DNA of 64,000 nucleotides from Anas platyrhynchos (taxonomy: Eukaryota > Chordata > Aves > Anseriformes > Anatidae). The position numbers were made by a program, and so were the translations under genes. The stretch spans positions 1,831,501-1,895,500 of the forward strand of contig NC_092612.1 of assembly GCF_047663525.1 (NCBI RefSeq), given 5' to 3'. Positions 1 through 11,436 of the stretch are shown here, piece after piece. The notes under the pieces were generated by a model, which was given only the letters and a program-made list of their open reading frames with translations, searched no databases and had not been told where the DNA came from. Positions within the stretch are counted from its first letter, which is position 1; every line of letters starts with the position of its first letter.

Positions 1-3000
1 CATTACATCATATATATATAATATATATATGCAAACTTTTTGTTTTTTTTTGAAGACTTTATAGAAAGTGGAACGTCTAAAGGCACTGCACAATGGAGTA
101 TTTAAGGACTACTTTACATTGTTATGTACATATACACACACACTGCTCATCCTGCTCGCCGTGGACAGCTCAAGCCAACCAAGTCCCCGCCCGTATGTGT
201 ATGCATCCCTACTAATCCCTGCTGAATCGAGTCTAGGAAAGTCAAAGAACATGCCTCAGGAAAAGTGTTTTTTTTTTTTTAAAAAAAAGAAAATTTTCTA
301 TCGGTAAATACGCTCTCCTTAAAAACACTCTAAAATCGAACTTTGTCTCGAAAAACAAATCTGATTACGATTATTTCAAACCAAAAGAAACTCATTTTTT
401 TTTTTTTTTTAAAACCCACCAGGATCCATAAGACAAAAAAAAAGAAAAAAAAAGTTATTTTACAAACAAAAAAACATAATTATGGAATAAATAAAAACAA
501 GGGACAACCGAGCGCGGGCTGGAAAGGTCCCGCGGGGACCCAGGGGGCCGCCGCCGTGGTTAATGCTTCTGGGGGGGGGCTCCTCCGCCGTGCGCCCCCG
601 TGGCCGTGCCGAGACCCCCGTGGGGATCACGGGGTGGGGGGGGTCCAGGTCGGGGGCTGCAGCGCTTGGAGTCTCGGGGCCCGGCGGGTCCGCGGGACGT
701 GCTCACCGCTCCGGGCAGACGCGTGGCTAATCCTCCCTGCCCTGTCTTGATCGGGTTATTTTTTCCCCCAAAACTCTCGGCTTGGCGGCTGGTTGTCCGA
801 TTAAAGTCTCTTTTCCTACAGATTCTCTACGACTAAACAAAGCAAAAAAAAAAAAAAACAAAAAACAATGGTTTAAACATTAACATGCTCTTGATTAATT
901 AATACAGGTGGACGTTGAGATCTCAACCATTTAAACTTTACAAGTTTAAATATTTTGGCACATCGGAATATATATAATTTTTTTTTTTTTCCTTTTCTTA
1001 TTTAAAACGTTATTTATAAGCGTGCTCCCCCCCCCCCTCGGGGCGACGCCGCCTGGCCGGGAGGAGCCCCAGCCTTGCACCGCGGTGACCCCTGAGCCAG
1101 CGGGGACATGGGTGGCACTGCCGGGGATTTATTTTGTTTTTTTTTTTTGGGGGAGGGGGGGGTTCCTGGTCCCCCCCCCCCGTACCCCGAGGCGCAGCCC
1201 ACCGCCCGCAGCCGGTCCCTGGTCCGTTGTCCTGAGAACCTGAGTCCTTTATCCCTGAACGCGGAGCTCCCGGTTTGCAGTGCAATGGCTATGAAGAAAC
1301 AACCCCCCCCCCCCAAAAAAAAAAAAACAAAAATACCCCAGCCCCCAAACCGAAGGGTTTTAAAGCCAAAACGACGGTCCAACTCCATTCGTTTCTTGGG
1401 TTTTTTTTTTCTTTTTTTTCCACCTTAAAGAAGTGCGACCAAGGCGGTGCCCCCCCCGAATGGGAGCAGCACCCGCGGGCTCCGGCACTTGGGTCACGAG
1501 GGGGGGGGGGGCGCCGAGACGCTTATAGGGTGGGGGGGGCAAAGGCCTCGTGTTTCTAATTCCTGAGTTCACGCTGACGGCGGGGCTGCGGGGAAGGGAC
1601 AGGAGGGCGAGGGTCCCAGGGGCTCCCTCCCCGCTCCTCCGGGCCTCGGAGGTAAATCAGGGGGACGAGGCAGCCCGGGCTTGGGGTTTGGGGGGGGGAC
1701 ACAAGCCGTAGCCCCCTCCCCGGCTCCCCCTGAGCCCCTTCCTCGTGCGGTGCCGGCGTTTCCCTGCCTACCAGCGCACGCCAACACCCTGGTGCTCGCG
1801 CTCCCTGCCCTTTTTTCACCAGTTCCTGAGCCCTCGACTGCAGAAATCCGCCCGCACGAGGCGCTGGCCGGGAACCGCGTGGAATTCGTCGCGCCGTGGA
1901 TTCGGCTCTACCCATTTTTGTTTTTGTTTTTTTTAAAAATGTTCCTTTCAAGGAATCGTTCGCGATCCGTCCTGATGGCAGCGGGAGGGAGCCGCGTTTC
2001 CTCGGCGTAAATCCGGAGCCTGAGTTAAATCAGCCTAACGAGAGACGCGGCCACGGAGGGAAAAGAGAAAAATTTCGAGCAAAACCGCAGCGAGATCGAC
2101 GCTGACAACGCCTCGAGAGCAGCTCCCGGCTGCCCCGGGGGGGGGCTCCTGCAGCCACCAGGCTCAGCCCCCCCTCACCAAGGAGCCCGAGCTCGGCCAC
2201 GCGCCCCTGGCACCCGCACGGGCTCCTCCTGTCAGCAGCCCCTGCTCTCCTAAAGTGTACACAGACTTAGTTAAGGCATGAGTCAAAGTGATAGGGGAAC
2301 CAAACAAAGGAAATAGGATTGAACAAAGCTCCTGTCATTCCTTCTCTATGAACTCACCACAATCGTTTCAGTGTTAATCTTCCAATCACTCCCAGCTCCA
2401 CCCATACAATTACGAAAAGAAAAAAAAAAAAAAAAAACAAAAAAAAAAAACAACCTAGGGTACATTTTAATGCATGTATTAAAGGCATCGGGTTAATTTT
2501 TTTTTTTTTTTTCCCACCCCACTCCCTTCCCTGAAAGATTCTGCGATCTGCTCATGGCTTCTGCACTATTTCTGAAAGGCCAAAAAAAAAGGACGCCAGC
2601 CCTAGCCCGGAGCGCTCCCGGGACCCGCTCGCCGCCGTCCCACCTCCCCGCTGCCTGGGGGGGGGCTCGGAGATGTCCCCCCCCCTGTGCCCGGCTGCGG
2701 CGCGAGGACCGTGTGGGATCGGAGATTTCCTCTCCCCTGCCCCTCCCGGCGCATCTCGGAGCGTCAGGAAATCCTCTCCCGCCATCGCGCCGGACTCCGT
2801 CAAAAAAAAAAAAATCAAAACCAAAAGAATAACAACAACAACACCAAAAAAAAAAAAAAAAGGGAACTAGATGAATTCCGAGATTGCCGCTTCTATAAAT
2901 ACTAGAGCACACGGAAAAGAGGCTGCGCCTGGAGTCCCTCCGCCTCGGGGGGGTTGGGGGGGGGGAGGCCTCCTCGACCCCCTCCGGAGTCCGCAGCTCA

Positions 3001-3259
3001 ACGCCTGCCCTCGCCTCTCCTACTCGGAACGAGACAACCGCGTCTCACCTGCAAGTCAACAAGGAAAACAAAGAACACAACCCCCTAGTCTCTACGATTA
3101 CCAAACCAGTCTAGCCCCCAGCACCCCCCCCCCCCACAACCCTCCCCGGCCCACCCGTGTTTTGTTTTTTTCTGTATTTTTTTTTTTTTTTAACCCCCCC
3201 TCCCCAACGCTCTGCAACCTTGCTACATAAATACACGGCCGGCTCAGCCCCGGCCCGTT
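1..3259 (-). other. ETV3: ETV3 3' untranslated region (probable)
   Basis: This stretch follows the ETV3 stop codon at 3260-3262 on the minus strand and contains no convincing coding exon. It mixes AT-rich, non-repetitive blocks (about 1-260, 870-1010, 2260-2420) with homopolymer A/T runs and GC-rich patches, a composition usual for a long regulatory 3' UTR. A minus-strand AATAAA lies at 1128-1133, so one polyadenylation site could fall near 1110; the AT-rich block at 1-260 suggests a longer form that may run past the window edge. That the whole interval is transcribed is an inference from position. Confidence 0.6.
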
Positions 3260-6200
3260 TTAGGCGTCGGAGGCGGCGGCGGCCGCCACGGCCTTGGGTC
3301 CGGCCGCCAGGTGGGGGCTGCCCAGCGCCCCGTGCCAGTGGAGGCGGCCGTTGGGGCGCTCCTCGGGGGGGTCCGCCTGCCGGTCCCCGTTCCAGCGGCG
3401 CTTCAGACGCAGCTTGGGGGGCATCAGGGCGTCCTCCCTCTTCTCCTGAGCCCCCGGCTCTCCGGCGGGCTCTCTGGGCGCCTTCTCGCCGCTGCTCTCC
3501 CCTTGCTCCTGCGGCTCTTCGGCCGGGAAGGCGGCCTGGCTGGAGGTTGGGGGGGTTGGGTGCCAGGATGGGGCGGCCGGTCTGGCAAACACGGGGCCTT
3601 TCTCCTCTTCCAGGCCGACGCCGGGCGCTGCTGCCATGCCGGAGCCTTCCTCCTTCTCGTTTTTGTCTTTCCCTTTGGCGGGCGGCTCTTCGCGCTCGGC
3701 TTCCTTGTCCACCGAGGGCTCGACCTTCACCCTGGGGGGAGGACTGGCGAGCTGGGGGGTGGCCGACTCCTCGGCGCTTTCCAGTCTCTCCCTGTTTTTG
3801 CGCCCGACGGGGGGAGGCTGCAGCTTGATGGGGAACTGGGGCTGCTCCTCCAGGGGCATTTGGCACTGTAGTGGCGGGACCACGAGCCCCGGATAGCGGG
3901 GGAAAGTCCGCGGGCTCAGGTGGTAGTTGAAGACCGAGCAAGCTTGCGAATGCAGGTAGTGTTTCATCTCCTCGGGGTTAAAAGAGAAGCAGCTGCTGCC
4001 CGTGAAGGGGCTGAGGCCTGGAGAGGGGCTGTAGGAGAAGAGGGTGGGCGTCAGGGACAAGGCGGGCGAGATGGGGACGTTGAGGACCCCGCCGCGGCCC
4101 GGCAGAGGGGACACAGCAAAGGGGCTGTGAGGATCCGGGTAAATCCCGGGCCTGGTGAAGAGGGGCAGCATGATTTCGGGCTTGCGCTTCTGGTGGTTGA
4201 TGCCCCCGGCGCCCACGGCGTTGCGCGAGGCCATGAGATCCACGCCGCGGCGCCAATCCGAGGAGCCGTCCTCCAGCTCCGGCAGCTCGGGCTTCCTCTC
4301 GCCGCCGTCTCCCAAAGCTTCTGGGTTGGAAGGGACCAGGGAGGGGCCGGAGAAGCGGCCGGGCTGGGCATCCTCGGTGGGAGAGTGGCTGTCCAGCGGT
4401 GGGAAATGGAACCGGGACGAGGCCGTGGGGACAGGAGGAGCGCTCTGCGGCACCACACCTGGGGCAAGGGGAAAGAGGGGAGAAAAAAAAGGGGGGAAGA
4501 GAGTTAAAAGGGCGCCGAGGGAGTTAAATCCCAGGTGAAGAGCTGCTTTTCGGGCTGCGCCCGCAGGCGTTTGGAAGAGCAACACAAAAATACCACGCGC
4601 CATCAACAGCGCAGCAGACGAGGGGATGGGAGGCGCCTTCCCCATCTGCTCCCTTCTCCCGTCTCCTCTGCCCACCTCAAAACCTCGCCGCTGCTGGGGA
4701 GGAATCTTCTCCTCCCCGCCCCGGCGGAGGTTTCTCGAACCTCCGGCACCACCAAAGGAGCTTCTACTTTCGGGCGCTCTCCCCTGAGCTCTGCTTTAAC
4801 CAGAAAACAGCCTCGGTGACAGGCTGAGGCAACCCCACACCAACGCCACCCGCAGAGGCACTGCTGGGGAGCCTCAAGCTCTCGGGGTGGAACAAAAATC
4901 CCCAATTTGGGCTTTCCTGCGAGGACATTGCCCCCCAACAGTTCCGCCAGCAGCGCTGCCGGCTCCTGCTGGCTCCAACTCCCCAGGCTCCTGAGCAGGC
5001 TCCCGGTGCGGTGCCTGCAGAGCCAGCGCGAAGCCAGTTCCTCCAGGCGCCTTCTCACCTCCGTCACTCGCCGTCCCCTTCCCCTCTCCCTTCAAAGCTG
5101 CGGGAGCGAGAGTCAAGAAACCTGATTCCAGTGCCCCAAAACAGGTTTGATATCCCAACCCCCATCCCAGCCAGAAGGAAAGAAAACAGGTTGTAATTAG
5201 ACAAGTGCATTCCAGTTCTCCAAACTTCTTTTTTTAAATGCATGCCCCAGAGATAGGAGGGAGTGGCTGCAAACAGGGAAAAGGAACAGCAGTGAGCAAT
5301 ATTGAGCTGGAACTGCCCAGACTTGTTGCTGCAAGTAATTATAGATTTGCAGCGCAGCTTCGTACTACATCTTACACCCCCATGCTTTGGCTGAGGGCTC
5401 CTGGAGAATACATTTCCCTCTCCCCGCTGCCGTAAAGGCAACGTGTGCCACACAGGTGAGGCCTTTCGGGGCATTTCTGCTCTTTCTGGGCTCCTGCTGG
5501 CTCGGAGGACAACGCCTCGCTGTCACACTCGTGCTCTCCTGCCTGCCTGGGGCTCCCCGGGGCGGAGAGGGATGCGGGGTGCTCCGACTGCCAAGAGCAG
5601 CGAGCAGTCATCGCCGTACGTAGGCACAGAGCACAGCAGCGCCGATGAGAAATCGCTTTGCCCACACGTAACCTGTTTTTCTCAGCCGCTGGGGTTTCAG
5701 AGGCAACATTCAATCCCCACTTTCCCCTGCTCTCTCCCTTCTCCCTCCCTTTCTCTCTCTCTCTCTGCGAGACAGATCTTCAAGGCTTCCCCTGAGGCAC
5801 TCTTCTGGAGGTGAGAACTGAGCGCGCGGCGCTGTGAGAAAGGCTGGCTCAGGCGCCTCTGCAGTCACGCTTTCTTTGCTGCGGAGAGTTTGCAGTCTAG
5901 GGCCTCGCTGTAATGACTTCCAGAAGGGTTTTTTTTTTTTTTGATGGCCACGATCGCCATCAATTTCCCCGGCTGCGTGGTGGCGGTGCAGCTCTGCAGG
6001 CAATCACCCCGGCTGCAGAAATCTAGCTACGGGGGGATTTAACTCCCCCAGAAAGGATCCTGCGAACAAAGGACCCTCTTCCAGAGAAACCACAGCAGTA
6101 ATGCTGACTCTAGGACAAACCCAGCGTGAACTTCTGCTACTGCTCCTGGCAAGAGACTCAAAGGCCTTTTAGGACAAGCAGGGAACAATTACGCTCCGTT

Positions 6201-9200
6201 CCCAAACTCTTTCTCGTTATCCTGAATGTCAGCACGCCGCGGTGCCGCAGGGAGGATCGAGAAATACCTGTGATTTTAGTCAAACTCAGACGAGTTCCTG
6301 CGCTTCTCTGGAAGCTAGAGAAATGCTCGGAGCTCACTCCTGGGTTTCTTTGCACCCTAGGTATGTCGATTAAAAAAAAAAAAACACCTCCTTTTGATGC
6401 GGAAGGCGCGGAGCTGCAACCAAACGGGGGGGTTTTGCAGGAGAGGGGAGGAGAGCAGAGCGCTGCTGAGTCGCAGGCTTTGGGATCGTGCTGCCACAAA
6501 CACCCCTAAGCTCCTGGTCAAGGAGGCTCGCGTTTATAGGGCACCATAAACTCCGGTTCCAAACATGTGAGGCAAGAGAAATAAAACCCTCTTATCCCAA
6601 GGACACCCGGCCCCTAGGAGCGAAAGCAAAGCAAACCCGCGGCTTGGTGCCGGGCAGCCCAGAAGAGGAAACCAAACCTCCTGGAGGCTCCCCTGGGGAC
6701 GGCCACAGCCACCCCGAGGGAAGGAGCAGCGCAGATAAAGCTTTATCAGCGCCCAGGCATCCCCACCGCACCGCAGCGGCCCTGATTGCCCCAGCAGAGC
6801 CTTCCAAAAGCAGATGAGCGATACGGGGGGGGACCTGCGGAGGTTTCTGCGCCTGCCCCGGCCCCCAGGCTCACCGTTGGGACGGATGTTGATGAAGGGG
6901 TAGTTGGGCATCACCAGCTTGTTGAAGTTGAACTTGTAGGTGAACCTTTTGCCTTTAGTCTTGTGGAGGATCCTCTTGTTGTAGTAGTATCTGGTAAAAA
7001 GAAAAAAGGCAGGGAGAGCCATCAGGGCACGTGGCAACCCGGCCAAAGGTCTTGTTTTCGCAGCGCGACCGACGGCCACCTTTGACACGGCCGCCGAGAG
7101 GCAGAACTGACAGCAGGAAGGCACGAAAACACGGGCTCGGGAAGGTTCCACACGGTCCTCACCCCTCCTATCCCATGATTTTTAGGGGTGGCTTTCAAAC
7201 CGTGACATTCCCTAAAACACGGGGGGAAAGGGGCGACCCTGAGGTCCAAACTGTCCAAACTGGGACCGGTGCCGTGGGCTGGGGGGGCTCGCGAAAGCAC
7301 CCCCAGACGCAGGAGGCAGCCTGAAAAAGGGGAATTTGCACCCGAGGCATCAGCAGAACGAAGCTCGGGGTGGTCCCACAGCCAAGAAGGGACCCAGCTC
7401 CCCAGCCCCCCCTGGGTTTTGTTTTTCCCCCCACCCTGGAGGCCCTGCACGGTGTCACCAGCAGCACAGGGGGCACCAGGCTGGAAATTAGGAGGGCCAG
7501 TCCCTGCTGCTGGACTCACGAGCGAGGAATTTATTTCCCTCCTGTTTACCCAGAGCACCACAGGGTTAAAAACATTCCCTCATTCGCCCAGGCAGTGCTG
7601 ATCGGGGCTGAGGAGAGGCACCCAGAGCCAGCACCAAGCCCTGCCCGGTCTCCTTCCCCTCCTGCCCCTTTTTTTTTGGGCTCTCCACAGCCCCAAACGA
7701 CGTCGGAGCGAGGAGGAACTCGGCCACGGGGAAAGGAGGCATAATCTGCAGCGCTGCCTCCTCCCTGCTTACACCACTCCTGTTTGTCCTCAGCCTCGTG
7801 GTGTACAAACAGAAGCTGTTGCAGGCGGCTCAGGGCCACGGTCGCACCAAAAGGGGCAGGGAGGGCTCCTGGCAGCAGGGGGGGCGAGGAGCCCAAGCTC
7901 CCCAGGGGGAGCCCTGGTCCCTGCCGCTGTCACACTTGGCACCGAGACGCCGAGGCATGATCAGTGTTGGCAGGTGGTGGCTATTTTCCACTCCCATGCC
8001 TCAATTACGGCCTCGGTGCCATTCAATTTATCGTTTCCTTCCTGTTCCAGCATGGGACTGGGCTGTTTGCTGCCTTGTTTGCCTTCGCCAGCTCCACCCA
8101 GGAGGTATCAGAGGGCGTAAGGCAGCGAAGTCCACGTTCCCGAGCGGGCTGATAACGCCAGGACCTGTCAGGGACCTGGCTGCTCCTGACAGGCTTCGAC
8201 TCAGTGAATTCTGCGAGATTTTTTGCTGCCTCGCTTCAAAAAAAATCAAAAAAACAAACTGTGAGAGCCAAAATGAAAGGGAGCAAAGTTTTAGCGGTGG
8301 TTTTAGAGTTATGAAGTGCAGGACGAGGGACACTCAGCCCTCGTCTCCAGCACAAGGTGCCCTTCAGCCCCACGGGGGCTCAGGGAACGTGTCCCCGCGG
8401 CGTGAGCAGCACCCAGGGGTGCTCCCAGGCGGCTCCGGCCCCCCCTGCGGCACCGGGAGCAGGTTTGGCAGCCAAGAGGCGAGCCCGAGAAATGTTAGAA
8501 AGGGGAGTTGCTTTCTCTGAAACGGTCCCATCGATGGTGTGATAATGGAGTAACACCTCTGGTTTCCTCCCACACCTTCTTGCTCAAGCCGGCAGCGGCG
8601 ATGGGAGAGGAGAAAAGAGGCAGAAAAGCTCCCCGGAAGGAAGGCGGCCCCGCTAATAACCACCTGAGCCATCGGTGCGGGTTCGTGCCACCGTGGAACA
8701 CGTCACGGGCAGCCAGGAATTCCCTTCCCTGCCTCTCCGATCGCACCCAGAGGTCTGATTTGATGGAAACTTCCCCGAAACGCACCCGGATCGGGGCAGG
8801 GCACTGAGGTCAGCCCACCCGAAATGGGTCGGGGGGCGTCCCGCTCACCTGAGGGCCCGGCTCAGCTTGTCGTAGTTCATCTGGGGCTTGCATTTCCGCC
8901 GGCCCCACAGCCGCGCCACCTCGTCGGGGTCCTTGATGACGAACTCCCCGTACTCGCCCTGCTGCCAGGCGATGACATGGCGGAACTCCTCCTTCTGCAG
9001 CAGCTCCAGGATGAAGTGCCAGAGCTGGATCTGCCGCGAGCCGGGGCTCGACTCGGTCTTGTACGCCCACTCGGGGAAGTGATAACCTTGGGGGGTGCCA
9101 GGGAGAGGCGCTCAGGGGGCCGCCCGCGGCTCCAGGGCTCGCCAGCACCGGTTCTGGCACCGAGCGCCTGCGCTGCGGGTGTGTGGGGTTCACCCCAAAG

Positions 9201-10113
9201 CAGGGCCATGAGCTGGGAGCCCCCCCACAGCCCCCGTGCAGAGGCAGAAAAAAGCCCAGCACGCACACCCCGTGCAGAGGCAGAAAAAAGCCCGGCTCCC
9301 TCGCTCGAAGCCGCTCGCTTCTCTTACTCATTTCGCCCCACTCTCCTTGGAGGAGCTCCAAAAGGGAAAAAAAAAAAAAAAAAAAAGGCAAAACTTAAAG
9401 GGACATAAAAAAAAACAACACAGAAAGAAAAGAAATAGTGGGAAGAAACCCAACAGCTTCAAATAGCGCTACGATTTGGGCTCCAGGTGCTTCACACGAC
9501 CCAAAAAGGGCCGGATTTGGGTGTTTGGTGCTCAAAATGGGGAGGGAGGCGAGCGGAGGGTGGCTGCCGGGGACACCGGGCGAGCACGGCACCCGGCACG
9601 GAGCCGGCCGCGCCGCCAGATGTTTCTGAGCGGCTGCCAACCCAGCCGAGCTTTTGTCAGAGCACTTTTCCCAGCACAGCTGCCGGAGACGCGGTTTTCC
9701 AAATCGTCGCCGCCGCAATTTTCGGCTGGGGGCAGCGCGCGCGGAGCCTGGCCGTGCCCAGACGGCCCCGTCAAAGAAAAAAACAACCACGGGGGGGGGG
9801 GCCGGGAGGGGGGAGGGAAACCCGGCGGGGAGATCCTCGTGCCTAAATTTATTCATCCTAACAAATAAAACGTCCCCGGGTGGATTCAGGCGTTAAATCT
9901 GGAAGTTTTTAGGGTGTTAAAAGGAGTTGGGGGCGCACGGGGGGGGCTTCCCACACACGGTTTCACCGAGGTTTTTTTTTTTTGAGGGGGGGGGGGGATT
10001 GATCCGAGCTCCATGGGGCTGGGAAGGGGCTTGGGGGCGGGCTGGGGGCTGCGTGGCGCTGCCTTACCTCCTCCTCCTTCTGCCTTATCCACGATGCTGC
10101 AGCCCGCTTTCAT
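3260..10113 (-). CDS. ETV3: ETV3 (METS/PE1), ETS-domain transcriptional repressor
   Basis: Coding exons on the minus strand are 10113-10068, 9086-8849, 6990-6875 and 4458-3260, giving 532 aa (human ETV3 is 512). Phases agree at every GT/AG junction. The protein begins [15 protein letters not shown]. The ETS DNA-binding domain runs from about residue 35 ([12 protein letters not shown]) through [20 protein letters not shown] to about 119, and is nearly identical to human ETV3. The long last exon keeps the proline-rich repressor region ([40 protein letters not shown]) and the basic [13 protein letters not shown] block near the C-terminus. ETV3 binds GGAA sites and represses proliferation genes, notably during macrophage differentiation. 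The C-terminus ends in an alanine run (VAAAAASDA). Introns are short; nothing gene-like was seen in 4459-6874, 6991-8848 or 9087-10067. Confidence 0.95.
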
Positions 10114-11250
10114 TTTCTCCCTCCTGCTGGCTGGGGAACAGAAGGAGATCAGCCCCGGCCAGCCCCGGGCTGCCCCCCCCACCCCGTTACCGTTCCCCTC
10201 CCGTCACACCGGGCCCCGGGGGGGGGAGCTAAACCTGACAAATACCCTTCAGGGAACCGGGCAGCGGTGCCAAAACCAAACCAAACCAAACGCGGGGAGG
10301 GGGGGGGCGCCCCCGGTTACCGGGAGGGAGCTCGCAGCTGGCTCCGATCCCGGGACGGGGCTCGGGGCTCGGTACCGGGGGGGGGGAAAAGGGGCACAAA
10401 ACGCGGTCCCGGTGCCCGGGGGGGGGGGGGTGTCTGCCAGCCCTGCCCGCCCCCGCTCCGTCCCCGCCGGGGTTTCCTGCTCGGCGCCGCCGCTCCGCCA
10501 TGGGAACGGCCTCGGGGCCGCCCCCGGGGCTCCCGTTACAGCGCCGCCACCCGGGCCGGGGCTCCCCGCTCGGGCTGGCCCCGTTCCCACCCCCCCGTTC
10601 TCCCCGTTCCAACCCCCAATTCCCGTCCCCGTCCCCCCCCTCACCCCCGGTACCCCCGGTACCCCCCAACCCCCCCCCTCACCCCCGGGCCCTCCCTTAG
10701 CAACGCGGCCTCCCCCCCACCCCCCCTTTTTAACCCCCCCCCGGGCCGGGCCCGGTTCCCGGTTCCCAGCTCCCGGTTCCCGTTTCCCGGTGCCGCTCCC
10801 CGGGACCCACCTGCGGGGGCGGAGCGGGGGGGCGGAGGGCGGCGGAGCGCGGCCGGGCCGCGGTGCCGATGTGGGTCTCGCCTCGCTGCTGCCGCCGCCG
10901 CCGCCGCCGCCGCCGCTGCCTCCCCCGCACGGCCGCCGCCGGAACCGGAAGCGCCGCCGCCGCCCACACACTTCCGGGCGCGCTCCCGTCCCCTCCCCTC
11001 CTCCTCGTAGCAACCCCGCCCTCCGCCCGCTTCCGCTTCCGGCTTTGCGTCCGCGGCGGGAGCGCGCACGCACGGCCCCGCCCCCCTTCTCCCCGCCCCC
11101 CTTCCCCTTCCCGCCGCCCGCCGACGGGTGGCGCTGAGGGACAAAAGAGGGCGGAAAGCGAAGCGGCCCCTTTTTTCCTGTCCCCCCACCCCAAATTTCC
11201 AAAATTTCCCAAATTTTAGGGTTTAGCCCCCCCCCCCAGAGCCTCCCCGC
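10114..11250 (-). promoter_or_regulatory. ETV3: ETV3 CpG-island promoter and non-coding first exon
   Basis: A very GC- and CpG-rich block upstream of the ETV3 start codon. A minus-strand acceptor (TTCCCCAG) lies about 20 bases before the ATG, and a good donor (CGCAG|GTGGGT) puts the 3' end of a non-coding exon at 10811. That matches mammalian ETV3, whose first exon is untranslated. The likely start site is therefore somewhere in 10830-11000, inside a CCG-repeat-rich patch (about 10885-10920) with several GGAA/TTCC ETS-type cores (for example 10970-11045), which would permit autoregulation. No TATA box is evident. The exact start site is inferred. Confidence 0.65.
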
Positions 11251-11294
11251 CCCCCCCACGCACACAGACGCCGCCTCCTCTGTTTCCAACCGCC

Positions 11295-11300
11295 TTTATT
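11295..11300 (-). terminator. SLAM-A polyadenylation signal
   Basis: AATAAA on the minus strand, 137 bases after the SLAM-A stop codon, followed about 25 bases later by a GT-rich element (TCTGTGTGCGTGGGG). Together these form a complete polyadenylation site. The resulting 3' UTR of about 150 bases carries a short CCGT-type microsatellite at 11390-11430. Confidence 0.8.
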
Positions 11301-11436
11301 GGGGTCCTGCCGACCCCCTGCTTTTGGGGAGGGGAGGGGAGAGGAAATGGGGGGAAATAAAGCAAAAATGGGTAAAAAGGGCCGCGTGTCCGCCTGTCTG
11401 TCCGGCCGTCTGTCCGTCTGTCCGTGGTCCTGCTGC